The translations under genes were made by a program, and so were the position numbers. 64,000 bases of DNA from Yersinia ruckeri ATCC 29473. GTDB lineage: Bacteria > Pseudomonadota > Gammaproteobacteria > Enterobacterales > Enterobacteriaceae. The stretch lies in the NCBI RefSeq assembly GCF_000754815.1, contig NZ_KN150747.1, forward strand, positions 2,762,896 through 2,826,895. The letters are read 5' to 3'. Shown in pieces: positions 42,832 through 52,285 of the stretch. Every line of letters starts with the position of its first letter. Within the stretch, counting starts at the first letter, position 1. The notes below the pieces were generated by a model that was not told the origin of the DNA, made no database searches, and saw only the letters and a program-made list of their open reading frames with translations.

Positions 42832-42936
42832 TCACTTATGTTGTTCATTAACATAGTGGCCATTGCAGTATCCAAACGATACCGCTAACACCAGTAAAGA
42901 CAAAAAAAACCAAGGCTTGCGATTACTTTTTTTCAT
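42832..42936 (-). CDS. Possible 34-residue membrane or exported peptide
   Basis: Frame on the minus strand encoding MKKSNRKPWFFLSLLVLAVS then FGYCNGHYVNEQHK: a basic N terminus and one hydrophobic segment, like a small membrane protein or signal peptide. It has no strong ribosome site (AGTGACC region only), and I cannot tie it to a known family. It lies in the otherwise empty nudL-sdaA gap. Confidence 0.3.
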   Translation of the reverse strand: MKKSNRKPWFFLSLLVLAVSFGYCNGHYVNEQHK

Positions 42937-43060
42937 GCGAATAAGGTCACTAAAATCGACGAGTCCACCTACAATACCGATATTCCTGTTGCGCATTTTT
43001 TATGCGCGACGACCATGAAATATCGGCTTTAAACACAATGCCTTTTTAAGGAGTTCTAGC

Positions 43061-44425
43061 GTGATTAGCGTTTTCGACATGTTTAAGATCGGCATCGGCC
43101 CGTCCAGCTCTCATACGGTTGGACCGATGAAAGCCGGCAAACAGTTTGTAGACGACCTGGTAACCCAGGGACTAATGCCCTCGATCACGCGTGTAGCCGT
43201 GGATGTATACGGTTCACTGTCATTAACCGGTAAGGGTCACCATACTGATATCGCTATCATTATGGGTTTAGCGGGAAATATGCCTGATACCGTTGATATC
43301 GATAGCATTCCCGGTTTTATTCGCGATGTTGAGCAACGAGAAAAACTGATGCTGGCCAATGGCTTGCATCAAGTTGATTTCCCACGTGAGGGTGGCATGG
43401 TTTTCCGTAGTGATAATCTGTCACTGCACGAAAATGGTATGCAGATTCATGCCTTTGCCGGCGATGAAAAAGTGTACAGTAAAACCTACTACTCTATCGG
43501 CGGCGGTTTTATTGTTGACGAAGAGCATTTTGGTAAGGCGGCGGTTAATGAGATTAGCGTACCTTATCCGTTTCATTCTGCTGAAGACATTCTGACTCAC
43601 TGCCGCACTACCGGGATGTCTATCTCCGGTATGGTCATGCAGAATGAGTTGGCGATGCACAGTCAAGAAGAGATCGAATCCTATTTCACCGCTATCTGGG
43701 ACACGATGCGCGCCTGTATCGACCGTGGCCTGAATACGGAAGGGATTCTGCCTGGCCCACTGCGGGTACCGCGCCGCGCTTCTGCACTGCGTCGTCTGCT
43801 GGTATCTTCGGACAAGCTGTCAAGCGACCCCATGAATGTGATTGACTGGGTGAATATGTTCGCTCTGGCCGTCAACGAAGAAAATGCGGCTGGCGGACGT
43901 GTCGTGACCGCACCAACCAATGGAGCCTGTGGTATTGTTCCGGCAGTGCTGGCTTATTACGATCACTTTATCGAACCCGTTACCCCGGAAATTTTTATTC
44001 GTTACTTCCTGGCCTCCGGTGCCGTCGGCATTCTATACAAAATGAATGCGTCGATTTCCGGTGCCGAAGTGGGTTGTCAGGGTGAAGTCGGCGTAGCCTG
44101 TTCGATGGCAGCAGCCGGTTTAGCCGAATTGTTGGGTGCCAGCCCAATTCAGGTCTGTATCGCCGCTGAGATTGGCATGGAACATAACCTCGGACTCACC
44201 TGTGATCCCGTTGCCGGTCAGGTACAAGTGCCTTGTATCGAACGGAATGCGATTGCCTCTGTGAAGGCGATTAACTCCGCACGTATGGCAATGCGCCGCA
44301 GCAGCGAACCACGAGTGTCTCTCGACAAGGTTATCGAAACCATGTTTGAAACCGGTAAAGATATGAACGCCAAATATCGTGAAACCTCTCGTGGTGGTTT
44401 GGCGATTAAAGTGCAATGTAACTAA
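43061..44425 (+). CDS. sdaA: L-serine ammonia-lyase SdaA
   Basis: [4Fe-4S] L-serine deaminase giving pyruvate and ammonia. It has 454 aa, the E. coli length. The start is GTG with AAGGAG 9 nt upstream. The N-terminal beta domain has [18 protein letters not shown] and [13 protein letters not shown]. The catalytic alpha domain has [17 protein letters not shown] and the Fe-S cysteines in [19 protein letters not shown]. It is monocistronic with a terminator. Confidence 0.96.
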   Translation: MISVFDMFKIGIGPSSSHTVGPMKAGKQFVDDLVTQGLMPSITRVAVDVYGSLSLTGKGHHTDIAIIMGLAGNMPDTVDIDSIPGFIRDVEQREKLMLANGLHQVDFPREGGMVFRSDNLSLHENGMQIHAFAGDEKVYSKTYYSIGGGFIVDEEHFGKAAVNEISVPYPFHSAEDILTHCRTTGMSISGMVMQNELAMHSQEEIESYFTAIWDTMRACIDRGLNTEGILPGPLRVPRRASALRRLLVSSDKLSSDPMNVIDWVNMFALAVNEENAAGGRVVTAPTNGACGIVPAVLAYYDHFIEPVTPEIFIRYFLASGAVGILYKMNASISGAEVGCQGEVGVACSMAAAGLAELLGASPIQVCIAAEIGMEHNLGLTCDPVAGQVQVPCIERNAIASVKAINSARMAMRRSSEPRVSLDKVIETMFETGKDMNAKYRETSRGGLAIKVQCN

Positions 44426-44468
44426 CAGATCTCCCAGCCCGACTATCGGGATGAAGATGAACGAAAGA

Positions 44469-44489
44469 ACGGGAGCCATTGGCTCCCGT
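44469..44489 (+). terminator. sdaA terminator
   Basis: Perfect ACGGGAGCC-att-GGCTCCCGT stem followed by TCTC, 44 bp past the stop. Confidence 0.75.
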
Positions 44490-44500
44490 TCTCAGATTGA

Positions 44501-44640
44501 TGACAAAGTGCTCGCCGCGATGAAACCAGCCAGATCGTCAAGACACCGTGAATACCGCCTTGTAGGCTCGTTCCGCACCATCCCTGGCGCGGAGACTTGA
44601 CGCTTCCCCACCACAGATCGCAGGATCGAGGTTTGTCAGC
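44501..44640. repeat. Miniature interspersed repeat, copy 2 (YPAL-like)
   Basis: About 140 bp matching 735-885 in the opposite orientation; both ends read TGACAAA inward. It begins 12 bp after the sdaA terminator stem and lies between the convergent sdaA and yoaE 3' ends. See copy 1 for the shared blocks. It is slightly shorter than copy 1, chiefly around the GGGGAAG...GTCAAG part. Confidence 0.65.
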
Positions 44641-44690
44641 GATCAGGGTGATCTAGCCGACTCACTTATGGCTAGGCGAAACGCACAATG

Positions 44691-46232
44691 CTACTCATCG
44701 GCAGAAGCTTCAATTTTCTCGATCCGAACCAGCTCAATACGATAATCCGTTACATCAATGATTTGGCAACGCAGTTGATGCATTTCAATCACCTCGCCGG
44801 CAGAGGGCATGTGGCCAGAATGGGACAGCAACATCCCTGCCAATGACGCGTAATCCTCTGTCGGGCTGACCAGTTCCTGACAATTCAGTGCCTGTTCCAA
44901 CGAGTGCAAATCCGCCCCGCCCTTGACCAACCAACCATTGCCATCAACGATGATATCCGGCGTTTCATCCTCATCAGGGAATTCGCCAGCAATAGCTTCC
45001 AGTACGTCCAGCGGGGTTACCAATCCCTGCACCACACCAAATTCGTCATTAACCACTACCAGTCTGCCTTTGGCTTTACGCAATACTGCCAGCAAATTAA
45101 TCACATCCATGGTATCCGGCACCATAATCGGCGGTGTCGCCGCAGCAAACGCGCAGATCGATTCACCACGTTCAATTGCCACCAGCAGATCTTTAGCGCG
45201 AACCACGCCAACAATTTGATCCAGTGAGTCACGACACACCGGGAATAAGCTGTGTGGCGTATCCAGCAACTGCTCACGGATTTCATCTTTGCTTCGGTGG
45301 CAATCCACCCAACTGATTTCGGTTCGCGGCGTCATAATGCTACGTAATGAACGAGATGCCAGCGTTAACACACCGCTGATCATGTAACGTTCTTCCTCAG
45401 CAAATGCCTCAGCCGGAGCATCTTGTGGAACATCCCCCTGAGTGTGCTCTTGGCGACGCCCCCCCATCAGGCGAATAATGGCTTCGGCAGTGCGCTGGCG
45501 ACGTGGCAAACGGGACTCATGCTTGATAAAGTTACGGCGCGCAATCTGATTAAACAGCTCGATAAGAATCGAGAAGCCAATAGCGGCATACAGATAGCCT
45601 TTCGGAATATGGAAACCAAAGCCTTCAGCAATCAGGCTCAAACCGATCATGAGTAAGAAGCTAAGGCACAGCACCACCACTGTGGGATGTGCATTGACGA
45701 AGTTAGTCAAGGTCTTGGATGCCAGTAGCATCACACCCATCGCGATAATCACCGCGGTCATCATGATCGCCAGGTCATTCACCATACCGACGGCGGTAAT
45801 CACCGCATCCAGCGAGAATACCGCATCCAATACCACAATCTGTGCGACCACTGCCCAGAAGCTGGCATAGCCCCGGTTAGCATTACCATCATGCTGGTTG
45901 CCCTCCAGTCGTTCATGTAATTCCGTGGTGGCTTTAAATAACAGGAACAACCCACCGACTAGCAGGATCAAATCCCGACCAGAGAAACTGAACGTGGCCA
46001 CGCTGAACAGCGGTGTCGTGAGGGTCACCATCCATGAAATAACCGACAACAACCCCAAACGCATTATCAGCGCCAGCGACAAGCCGATAATACGGGCTTT
46101 ATCTCGCTGTTTCGGCGGTAATTTATCGGCCAGAATGGCGATGAACACCAGATTATCAATACCCAGTACAATTTCCAGTACTACCAGCGTAAGTAACCCT
46201 GCCCAAATCGAGGGGTCCATTAGAAATTCCAT
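44691..46232 (-). CDS. yoaE: TerC-CBS-CorC membrane protein YoaE
   Basis: 514 residues from Met 46232 (GGAG 6 nt upstream), aligned with E. coli Yoa[11 protein letters not shown]; the frame extends 4 codons further up. An N-terminal TerC-type membrane domain (about 1-230) includes [22 protein letters not shown] and [18 protein letters not shown] with the acidic TM residues. Two CBS domains (about 300-420) and a CorC/HlyC domain (about 435-510) follow. It is probably involved in metal-ion, perhaps manganese, export or homeostasis; this is inferred from TerC relatives. Confidence 0.93.
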   Translation of the reverse strand: MEFLMDPSIWAGLLTLVVLEIVLGIDNLVFIAILADKLPPKQRDKARIIGLSLALIMRLGLLSVISWMVTLTTPLFSVATFSFSGRDLILLVGGLFLLFKATTELHERLEGNQHDGNANRGYASFWAVVAQIVVLDAVFSLDAVITAVGMVNDLAIMMTAVIIAMGVMLLASKTLTNFVNAHPTVVVLCLSFLLMIGLSLIAEGFGFHIPKGYLYAAIGFSILIELFNQIARRNFIKHESRLPRRQRTAEAIIRLMGGRRQEHTQGDVPQDAPAEAFAEEERYMISGVLTLASRSLRSIMTPRTEISWVDCHRSKDEIREQLLDTPHSLFPVCRDSLDQIVGVVRAKDLLVAIERGESICAFAAATPPIMVPDTMDVINLLAVLRKAKGRLVVVNDEFGVVQGLVTPLDVLEAIAGEFPDEDETPDIIVDGNGWLVKGGADLHSLEQALNCQELVSPTEDYASLAGMLLSHSGHMPSAGEVIEMHQLRCQIIDVTDYRIELVRIEKIEASADE

Positions 46233-46625
46233 GTAAGACTCCAAAAATTAGAACATGACTGACGGGAGAGACGTGAATTAACGGGTACGGCAAAACGCCG
46301 GAAACCGGTGATACGTCGTAATACAATGAAGGATCGTACGAAGATGAGCGGTAGATAAATACGCGATCGAATAACCTGATTTTTACCCGCAGGCGGGGGA
46401 TAACCTTCTTCTTCAAAGCAGCAACTTCGGTGACAGTCCATAGGGAGAGCTGAGGCCCTTAACTCCATTCAAATAATAATGATCTTAATTTTATCAGGAA
46501 TACTTTTAATGTCATAGCGGGATTTTTTAACCTTTTTCCCCTCATTAATCACACTGTTGCTGGTTAATTACCCAACCAGACCGAAACAATCATTACATGT
46601 CCCAATAAATGAGCACCGTCACATA
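46233..46625. other. yoaE-manX divergent control region, yoaE-proximal part
   Basis: About 390 bp with the yoaE promoter. In several TerC-family genes a Mn riboswitch sits here; I could not fold one with confidence. Short minus-strand frames at 46156-46468 are not supported. Confidence 0.35.
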
Positions 46626-46653
46626 ATTTATTTTTTCACTGACTAAAATAAAT
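46626..46653 (+). promoter_or_regulatory. Mlc/NagC-type operator upstream of manXYZ
   Basis: Perfect 9-bp arms ATTTATTTT and AAAATAAAT separated by 10 bp (TTCACTGACT), the shape and composition of Mlc/NagC sites. manXYZ is repressed by Mlc in E. coli. It is 185 bp before the manX start. Confidence 0.65.
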
Positions 46654-46837
46654 ACCAGCCGACTGGAGTGTACTTATGACCTGAATCGATTCATGAGACG
46701 CAGGAACAAATCATCGGCGGATAATGATGTTAGCGACTATCATCATAGTTTCAATATGTACCGCAGGGACGCGCCAGTAGTCATTGATTTTTATTACGTG
46801 CCAGAACTCAATCCTGAGTTAACTGAGGGGGTAGCGA

Positions 46838-47806
46838 GTGAGTATAGCTATTATCATCGGCACACACGGGGCGGCGGCTGAACAGCTACTGCGTACTGCG
46901 GAAATGATATTGGGCGAGTAACAAAACGTCGCTTTTATCGATTTCGTTCCCGGTGAGAATGCCGAAACGCTTATAGAGAAATACACCGGAAAGTTGGCCG
47001 GATTGGATACCAGCAAAGGTGTCTTATTCCTGGTTGATACCTGGGGTGGCAGTCCCTTTAATGCTGCCAGTCGTATCGCAGTCGATAAAGAGAATTATGA
47101 AGTCATCACTGGGGTTAACGTTCCAATGCTGGCTGAAACCTTTATGGCGCGAGATGATAATCCGTCCTTCGCAGAATTGGTTGGCATCGCAGTAGAAACC
47201 GGTCGCGAAGGGGTGAAAGCCCTGAAAGCCAAACCGGAAAGCAAGCCCGAACCGCAACAGATTGCACCCGTTGCCAAAATGCCGTCAGCACCGACGGCAC
47301 CTTTGGGCCCGAACGACCATATGAAAATCGGGCTAGCCCGTATCGATGACCGTTTAATCCATGGCCAGGTTGCGACTCGCTGGACCAAAGAAACCAACGT
47401 AAACCGCATTATTGTGGTCAGTGACGAAGTTGCTGCCGACCATATGCGCAAGACCCTACTGACTCAGGTTGCCCCTCCGGGTGTTACCGCTCACGTCGTT
47501 GATGTGGAAAAAGCCATTCGGGTCTACAACAACCCTAAATATGCCAAAGATCGAGTCATGCTGTTATTCACCAACCCAACTGACGTGTTGCGACTCGTTG
47601 AAGGTGGCGTGGAGATCAAATCGATCAACATTGGTGGTATGGCATTCCGTCAGGGTAAAACGCAGGTCAACAATGCGGTTTCCGTTGATGAGAAAGATAT
47701 CAATGCATTTAAGAAATTAAATGAACGTGGCATTGAACTGGAAGTCCGTAAAGTTTCTTCGGATAGCCGGTTAAAAATGATGGATTTGATCGCTAAACTT
47801 AACTAA
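46838..47806 (+). pseudogene. manX: Mannose PTS EIIAB (ManX) with in-frame stop at codon 28
   Basis: The gene starts at GTG 46838 (GAGGGGG 7 nt upstream) with SIAIIIGTHGAAAEQLLRTAEMILGE, matching E. coli ManX including the phosphorylated His10. It then meets TAA at 46919-46921. Reading resumes in the same frame with QNVAFIDFVPGENAETLIEKY and stays open to 47806, matching EIIA, the linker and EIIB (RIDDRLIHGQVATRWTKETN with the EIIB His). The stop replaces a Gln position of E. coli (CAA to TAA would do it). A downstream restart (TTG 46994) would lack His10. It is either inactive, read through, or a sequence error. Confidence 0.85.
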
Positions 47807-47901
47807 TTAGCTCTATAAATAACTACACAGAAAGGTTTATGTCCGGTTCTGTTTGAACGGGGTTATTTTACTCAGCTTTTTTTGGTCATAGGAGAAGTAC
47901 A

Positions 47902-48705
47902 ATGGAGATCACAACTCTTCAGATTGTGCTGATATTTATCGTTGCCTGTATTGCCGGGATGGGTTCCATTCTGGATGAGTTCCAATTTCACCGTCCCCTC
48001 GTCGCCTGTACCTTAGTCGGTATCGTTCTTGGCGATATGAAAACCGGTATTATTATCGGTGGTACGCTGGAAATGATCGCTCTGGGCTGGATGAACATTG
48101 GTGCTGCCGTTGCCCCTGATGCCGCCCTCGCATCGATCATTTCTACCATTTTGGTTATCGCTGGCGGTCAAAGCATCGGGGCAGGTATCGCCCTGGCAAT
48201 CCCGTTAGCCGCAGCCGGTCAGGTTCTGACTATCATCGTTCGTACTGTCACCGTGGCCTTCCAGCACGCAGCAGATAGTGCAGCAGAACGTGGTAGTTTG
48301 CGCGCTATTACCTGGTTGCATATCTCTGCCCTGTTCTTACAGGCGATGCGTATCGCCATTCCAGCCTTGATCGTTGCCCTATCTGTCGGAACCTCAGAAG
48401 TACAATCTCTGCTTAGCGCTATTCCTGAAGTGGTCACCAACGGTCTGAATATCGCCGGCGGTATGATCGTTGTGGTTGGTTACGCCATGGTTATCAACAT
48501 GATGCGTGCTGGCTATCTGATGCCGTTCTTCTACTTAGGTTTCGTTACCGCAGCCTTCACCAACTTCAACCTGGTTGCACTGGGTGTGATTGGTGTTGTG
48601 ATGGCCGTTTTGTACATTCAGCTCAGCCCGAAATACAACAAATCTCAGGTTGTGCAGTCTGGTCCGGCATCTGCCAATAACGATCTTGATAACGAATTAG
48701 ACTAA
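47902..48705 (+). CDS. manY: Mannose PTS EIIC (ManY)
   Basis: Membrane channel subunit of the mannose/glucose/glucosamine PTS permease. It has 267 aa (E. coli 266) and many hydrophobic helices. Family segments are IFIVACIAGMGSILDEFQFHRPLVACTLVGIVLGD and GGTLEMIALGWMNIGAAVAPD. It lies 95 bp after manX and 15 bp before manZ. The coding sequence is intact despite the manX stop. Confidence 0.95.
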   Translation: MEITTLQIVLIFIVACIAGMGSILDEFQFHRPLVACTLVGIVLGDMKTGIIIGGTLEMIALGWMNIGAAVAPDAALASIISTILVIAGGQSIGAGIALAIPLAAAGQVLTIIVRTVTVAFQHAADSAAERGSLRAITWLHISALFLQAMRIAIPALIVALSVGTSEVQSLLSAIPEVVTNGLNIAGGMIVVVGYAMVINMMRAGYLMPFFYLGFVTAAFTNFNLVALGVIGVVMAVLYIQLSPKYNKSQVVQSGPASANNDLDNELD

Positions 48706-48720
48706 GCGAAGGTGAGAGAA

Positions 48721-49569
48721 ATGGTTGATACAACAACGACTGGTGAAAAGAAACTCACGGCCAGCGACGTTCGCGCTGTGTTCTTACGCTCTAACCTATT
48801 CCAGGGATCGTGGAACTTCGAACGTATGCAGGCACTGGGTTTCTGTTTCTCAATGGTGCCGGTGATTCGTCGCCTGTATCCAGAGAATAACGACGATCGC
48901 AAACAGGCCATCAAACGCCATCTGGAATTCTTTAATACCCAACCTTACGTCGCGGCTCCGGTACTCGGTGTCACCATGGCAATGGAAGAACAACGGGCTA
49001 ACGGCGCACCGATTGACGATGCGGCCATTAACGGTATTAAAGTCGGTCTGATGGGGCCGTTGGCCGGTGTCGGTGACCCAATCTTCTGGGGAACTGTCCG
49101 TCCGGTGTTTGCCGCATTGGGTGCCGGTATTGCGATGAGCGGTAGCCTGCTCGGTCCGATCCTGTTTTTCGTTCTGTTTAACCTGGTACGCCTGTTAACC
49201 CGTTATTACGGCGTGGCTTACGGTTATAAGAAAGGGGTCAATATCGTTAACGATATGGGCGGCGGCTTCCTGCAAAAACTGACTGAGGGGGCGTCAATTC
49301 TCGGCCTGTTTGTGATGGGGGCGTTGGTCAATAAGTGGACACACGTTAACATTCCGGTGGTGGTGTCACGCATTACCAATCCAGCCGGTGAAACAACGGT
49401 CACTACGGTACAAACCATTCTGGATCAGTTAATGCCAGGGTTGGTTCCGCTACTGTTAACCTTCGGCTGTATGTGGCTCTTGCGCCGTAAAGTTAACGCA
49501 CTGTGGATTATTATGGGCTTCTTCGCCATCGGTATCTTCGGCTACTGGATCGGCTTCCTCGCACCATAA
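48721..49569 (+). CDS. manZ: Mannose PTS EIID (ManZ)
   Basis: 282 residues from ATG 48721 (AAGGTGAGAGAA upstream), aligned with E. coli MVDTT. GTG-type codons at 48712 would add three residues. The conserved FLRSNLFQGSWNFERMQALGFCFSMVP and GLMGPLAGVGDPIFWGTVRPVFAALGAG are present. It works with ManY in the membrane; also the entry site of phage lambda DNA in E. coli. Intact. Confidence 0.95.
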   Translation: MVDTTTTGEKKLTASDVRAVFLRSNLFQGSWNFERMQALGFCFSMVPVIRRLYPENNDDRKQAIKRHLEFFNTQPYVAAPVLGVTMAMEEQRANGAPIDDAAINGIKVGLMGPLAGVGDPIFWGTVRPVFAALGAGIAMSGSLLGPILFFVLFNLVRLLTRYYGVAYGYKKGVNIVNDMGGGFLQKLTEGASILGLFVMGALVNKWTHVNIPVVVSRITNPAGETTVTTVQTILDQLMPGLVPLLLTFGCMWLLRRKVNALWIIMGFFAIGIFGYWIGFLAP

Positions 49570-49598
49570 TTTCTACCGATTATCTGATGTCAGTATCA

Positions 49599-49627
49599 AA
49601 CCGGGGGTTCGCCCCCGGTTGTTTTTT
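49599..49627 (+). terminator. manXYZ terminator
   Basis: AACCGGGGG-ttcg-CCCCCGGTT followed by GTTTTTT, 30 bp after the manZ stop. Strong intrinsic terminator. Confidence 0.92.
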
Positions 49628-49641
49628 CCAGGAGTAATGAC

Positions 49642-50103
49642 ATGTCGGTTACCGATATTGTTTTGGTCGTTTTTATTGCCCTGCTGTTAGCTTACGCGAT
49701 TTACGACGAATTCATGATGAATACACGCAAGGGAAAAACCCTGCTTGCCATTCGTCTGAAACGCAAGAATAAACTTGACTGTCTGATCTTTGTCGGGTTA
49801 ATAGCCATTTTGATTTATAATAATGTGGTGGCCAATGGCACCCCACTCACCACCTATTTATTGTTTGGCCTTGCATTAATTGCACTGTATATATCCTTTA
49901 TCCGTTGGCCCAAGTTATTGTTTAAATCCACTGGGTTCTTTTACGCTAACGCGTTTATAGAATATAACCGGATAAAGACCATGAATTTATCCGAAGATGG
50001 TATTTTGGTTATCGATTTAGAAAAACGTCGGTTACTGATTCAAGTGACACAATTGGATGACCTTGAAAAGATCTATAATTTTTTCCTTGAAAATCAAGGC
50101 TAA
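49642..50103 (+). CDS. yobD: Inner-membrane protein YobD
   Basis: 153-residue DUF986 protein (E. coli 152 aa), three predicted TM helices: [38 protein letters not shown] and [18 protein letters not shown] cytoplasmic C-terminal part ([28 protein letters not shown]) follows. Function is unknown. It lies between manXYZ and mntP as in E. coli, with AGGAG before the ATG. Confidence 0.92.
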   Translation: MSVTDIVLVVFIALLLAYAIYDEFMMNTRKGKTLLAIRLKRKNKLDCLIFVGLIAILIYNNVVANGTPLTTYLLFGLALIALYISFIRWPKLLFKSTGFFYANAFIEYNRIKTMNLSEDGILVIDLEKRRLLIQVTQLDDLEKIYNFFLENQG

Positions 50104-50309
50104 TACTATTTATCGAAGCTAAGGGAAGATTAAAATGCCTTCAAAGTGATTAATTTTCCGACAGCAAACATTCTATTTCTTGCGTATATCCATATTATTA
50201 TTGGCACTTAAATAACCTCATTTCTCACCCCATTGATAATAGAAATAAATATCATTACCAACCATGGAGTTATTATTTATTAATTGTTGTTTGATCCTGA
50301 ATGAATATG

Positions 50310-50497
50310 CTAAGGTTGCGCCGTTCAATGGGGAGTAGCCGGTTTCTGAAGCATTAATTCAGAAACGCCCGTATCAACATACTCGTTTCATTCATCGAAA
50401 CGTGGTGCGGGCAGCCAGATAAGGTTGGCGAGACCATAGACACGTAACTCCGTCGTAAGGTTGGGGGTGGGTTGCGTGTATATGGAGCCACCCGGCC
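50310..50497 (+). promoter_or_regulatory. yybP-ykoY manganese riboswitch of mntP
   Basis: A structured 5' leader directly upstream of mntP. It carries the conserved GGGGAGTAGCC box (from 50330), a perfect stem GTTTCTGAA...TTCAGAAAC (50342-50366), and the second conserved half GAGACCATAGACACG...ACTCCGTCGTAAGG...GTGTATATGGAGCCACC. The layout fits the Mn2+-sensing yybP-ykoY class known on E. coli mntP. High Mn2+ is expected to expose the ribosome site and raise MntP. Confidence 0.9.
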
Positions 50498-50510
50498 GAG
50501 ACTATTTATC

Positions 50511-51080
50511 ATGAATCTATCCGCAACGCTTATTCTGGCTTTTGCCATGTCAATGGATGCATTTGCTGCCTCTATCGGCAAAGGTGCCACCCTGTATAAA
50601 CCCCGTTTTCGTGAAGCTATTCGTACCGGATTAATTTTCGGCGTGATTGAAGCTATTACGCCGTTAATTGGCTGGGGTATCGGCCTATTTGCCAGTCAAT
50701 ACATTATGGAATGGGATCATTGGATCGCCTTTGCTCTGCTGTTTATTCTCGGCTGTCGCATGATCATTGAAGGCTGCAAAGGGCCCACTGAAGATGAACC
50801 GCAGGTCAGACGCCACAGTTTTTGGGTGCTGGTCATGACCGCTATCGCCACCAGTCTGGATGCAATGGCTATCGGTGTCGGGCTGGCGTTCTTACAGGTT
50901 AATATTCTACATACCGCCATGGCGATTGGCATGGCAACCATGATTATGGCTACGTTGGGTATGCTGATAGGTCGCTATATCGGCCCGCTGTTGGGGAAAC
51001 GAGCAGAAATTATTGGTGGTATCATTCTGATAGGTATCGGTTTTAATATTTTATACGAACATTTATATAAACTCGCCTAA
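50511..51080 (+). CDS. mntP: Manganese efflux pump MntP
   Basis: 189 residues from ATG 50511 ([25 protein letters not shown]), equal to the E. coli start; the open frame extends into the riboswitch. Six TM helices in two inverted repeats, each with the signature Asp: [16 protein letters not shown] and [17 protein letters not shown]. It exports Mn2+. Control by the riboswitch upstream; MntR control is known in E. coli. In E. coli rlmA and cspC follow; here the dithiolopyrrolone cluster intervenes. Confidence 0.95.
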   Translation: MNLSATLILAFAMSMDAFAASIGKGATLYKPRFREAIRTGLIFGVIEAITPLIGWGIGLFASQYIMEWDHWIAFALLFILGCRMIIEGCKGPTEDEPQVRRHSFWVLVMTAIATSLDAMAIGVGLAFLQVNILHTAMAIGMATMIMATLGMLIGRYIGPLLGKRAEIIGGIILIGIGFNILYEHLYKLA

Positions 51081-51166
51081 ACCGCAGACTATTCCTCGGC
51101 AGCCAGCACGTGAATCGATGATATGACACCGAAGGGAGATATCATTACCCTCCGGCGTAGGGGGCA

Positions 51167-51712
51167 TCAAAGGCGTTCGATCAGAAGACTCACCAAGGTG
51201 CTGGCTGACGGAAGCGAAGGATGACTCACCTTCTTTCCGAGCGCCGTATCATAATTCTCGTGCCACTCCGGTTCTAATACCTCGTAGCCATCTTCCCTTA
51301 GTTGGCGGATATTACGCTGTACTGCGGGTTTATCCCACATGACAGCCCCCATCACAGGGAAAAACAACACGGGGAAATCGGATGCCAGAATCACCGTTGT
51401 CAGACGGTTAGGCGCAGCCCCTTGCGCGGCATCAGCCAGGGTGTTCGCCGTGGCAGGCAGAACCAACATAATGTCATGATCAGCCACGATCTTTGACGGT
51501 TTATCTGTTGGCCAATCCGTAGGTCGCTCACCCGCAATCACCCGATCAGCCCACAACCTCATGGTTTCAGCCGGAATAAATCCTGTGGCCTGCGGTGTCA
51601 TGAGCAAAGTCAACGAACAGTCAATGCTGGCCTTGATCGCGCGGAGGTAACCGGGCAGAAGTGTAATATCCACCGATCCGGTTGCGCCCACCAGAATGCG
51701 TTTCTTTTCCAT
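51167..51712 (-). CDS. hlmF: EpiD/PPC-decarboxylase-like flavoprotein (HlmF-type)
   Basis: 181-residue HFCD-family flavoprotein from Met 51712 (AAGG 8 nt upstream). The FMN-binding PATANT motif (86-91), LTTVILAS and a substrate loop P-V-M-G-A-V-M-W (119-126) are present. In dithiolopyrrolone pathways the HlmF homologue is thought to remove a carboxylate oxidatively from the Cys-Cys intermediate. In an ungapped alignment with EpiD recalled from memory, catalytic His67 corresponds to Pro72 and Asn117 to Gly122. The chemistry may therefore differ from EpiD. It is the last gene of the minus-strand operon. Confidence 0.85.
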   Translation of the reverse strand: MEKKRILVGATGSVDITLLPGYLRAIKASIDCSLTLLMTPQATGFIPAETMRLWADRVIAGERPTDWPTDKPSKIVADHDIMLVLPATANTLADAAQGAAPNRLTTVILASDFPVLFFPVMGAVMWDKPAVQRNIRQLREDGYEVLEPEWHENYDTALGKKVSHPSLPSASTLVSLLIERL

Positions 51713-51773
51713 TATCTTGACCTTTATTCGTGTGGCAGTAAGGGGTGAACGCAAGGTTCACCCACTGATGGAC

Positions 51774-52238
51774 TTAAGGCGTACCCGGAGGTGCCTCACC
51801 CCAGCCCCAAAGTTTGACGGTTTCTCGCTTCGAACGCTCGGCCTTCGGTTGGGAGTTAGCCTGAGCACGGCGGGAACCAAACTCAATATAACCGGCAAAG
51901 GCTGAACGAAACTCCGGATCAGCAGGGAGATTCACCTCGTCAGCACATTCCATCATCAAGTCCACCCAGCGCTTACGCTGCTCAGGTTGGATAGCCCTAC
52001 CACGGTGCTTGGCCACCATGCCTTTAAAACCACCTCGGTGCGCGGTATAGTTTGCCTCCCCGCCCAGAACTTCTTCCAGCCAGATAGCGACATGTTCTGG
52101 ATGATCGGCATGCATGTGCACAAACATGGGTGCCAGCAGTTCATCTTTCTCGATTTTTGCATAAAAGACGGTCATTAACTTCAGCAGGACTTCTCTACCG
52201 CCCATCCATTCAAACAATGTAGGGGTTTGCTCGGACAT
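51774..52238 (-). CDS. hlmG: Truncated hemoglobin-like protein (HlmG-type)
   Basis: 154 residues from Met 52238 (GGAG 6 nt upstream); the frame runs on upstream without support. It has a group II truncated globin fold: TLFEWMGGREVLLKLMTVFYAKIEKDELLAPMF, the proximal-His region ADHPEHVAIWLEEVLGG, then RGGFKGMVAKHRGRAIQPEQRKRWVDLMM. A globin gene is a regular member of holomycin-type clusters, with no proven role. Redox or O2/thiol handling is inferred. Confidence 0.88.
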   Translation of the reverse strand: MSEQTPTLFEWMGGREVLLKLMTVFYAKIEKDELLAPMFVHMHADHPEHVAIWLEEVLGGEANYTAHRGGFKGMVAKHRGRAIQPEQRKRWVDLMMECADEVNLPADPEFRSAFAGYIEFGSRRAQANSQPKAERSKRETVKLWGWGEAPPGTP

Positions 52239-52285
52239 GATTTTTCTCCATAACATACGGATTTTTGTACCGATAGGGCTGAATC

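Noticed and set aside
46693-46881. 62-codon frame before and into manX
   Set aside because: It overlaps the true manX start in another frame and shows no similarity; a leader peptide cannot be excluded but nothing supports it.
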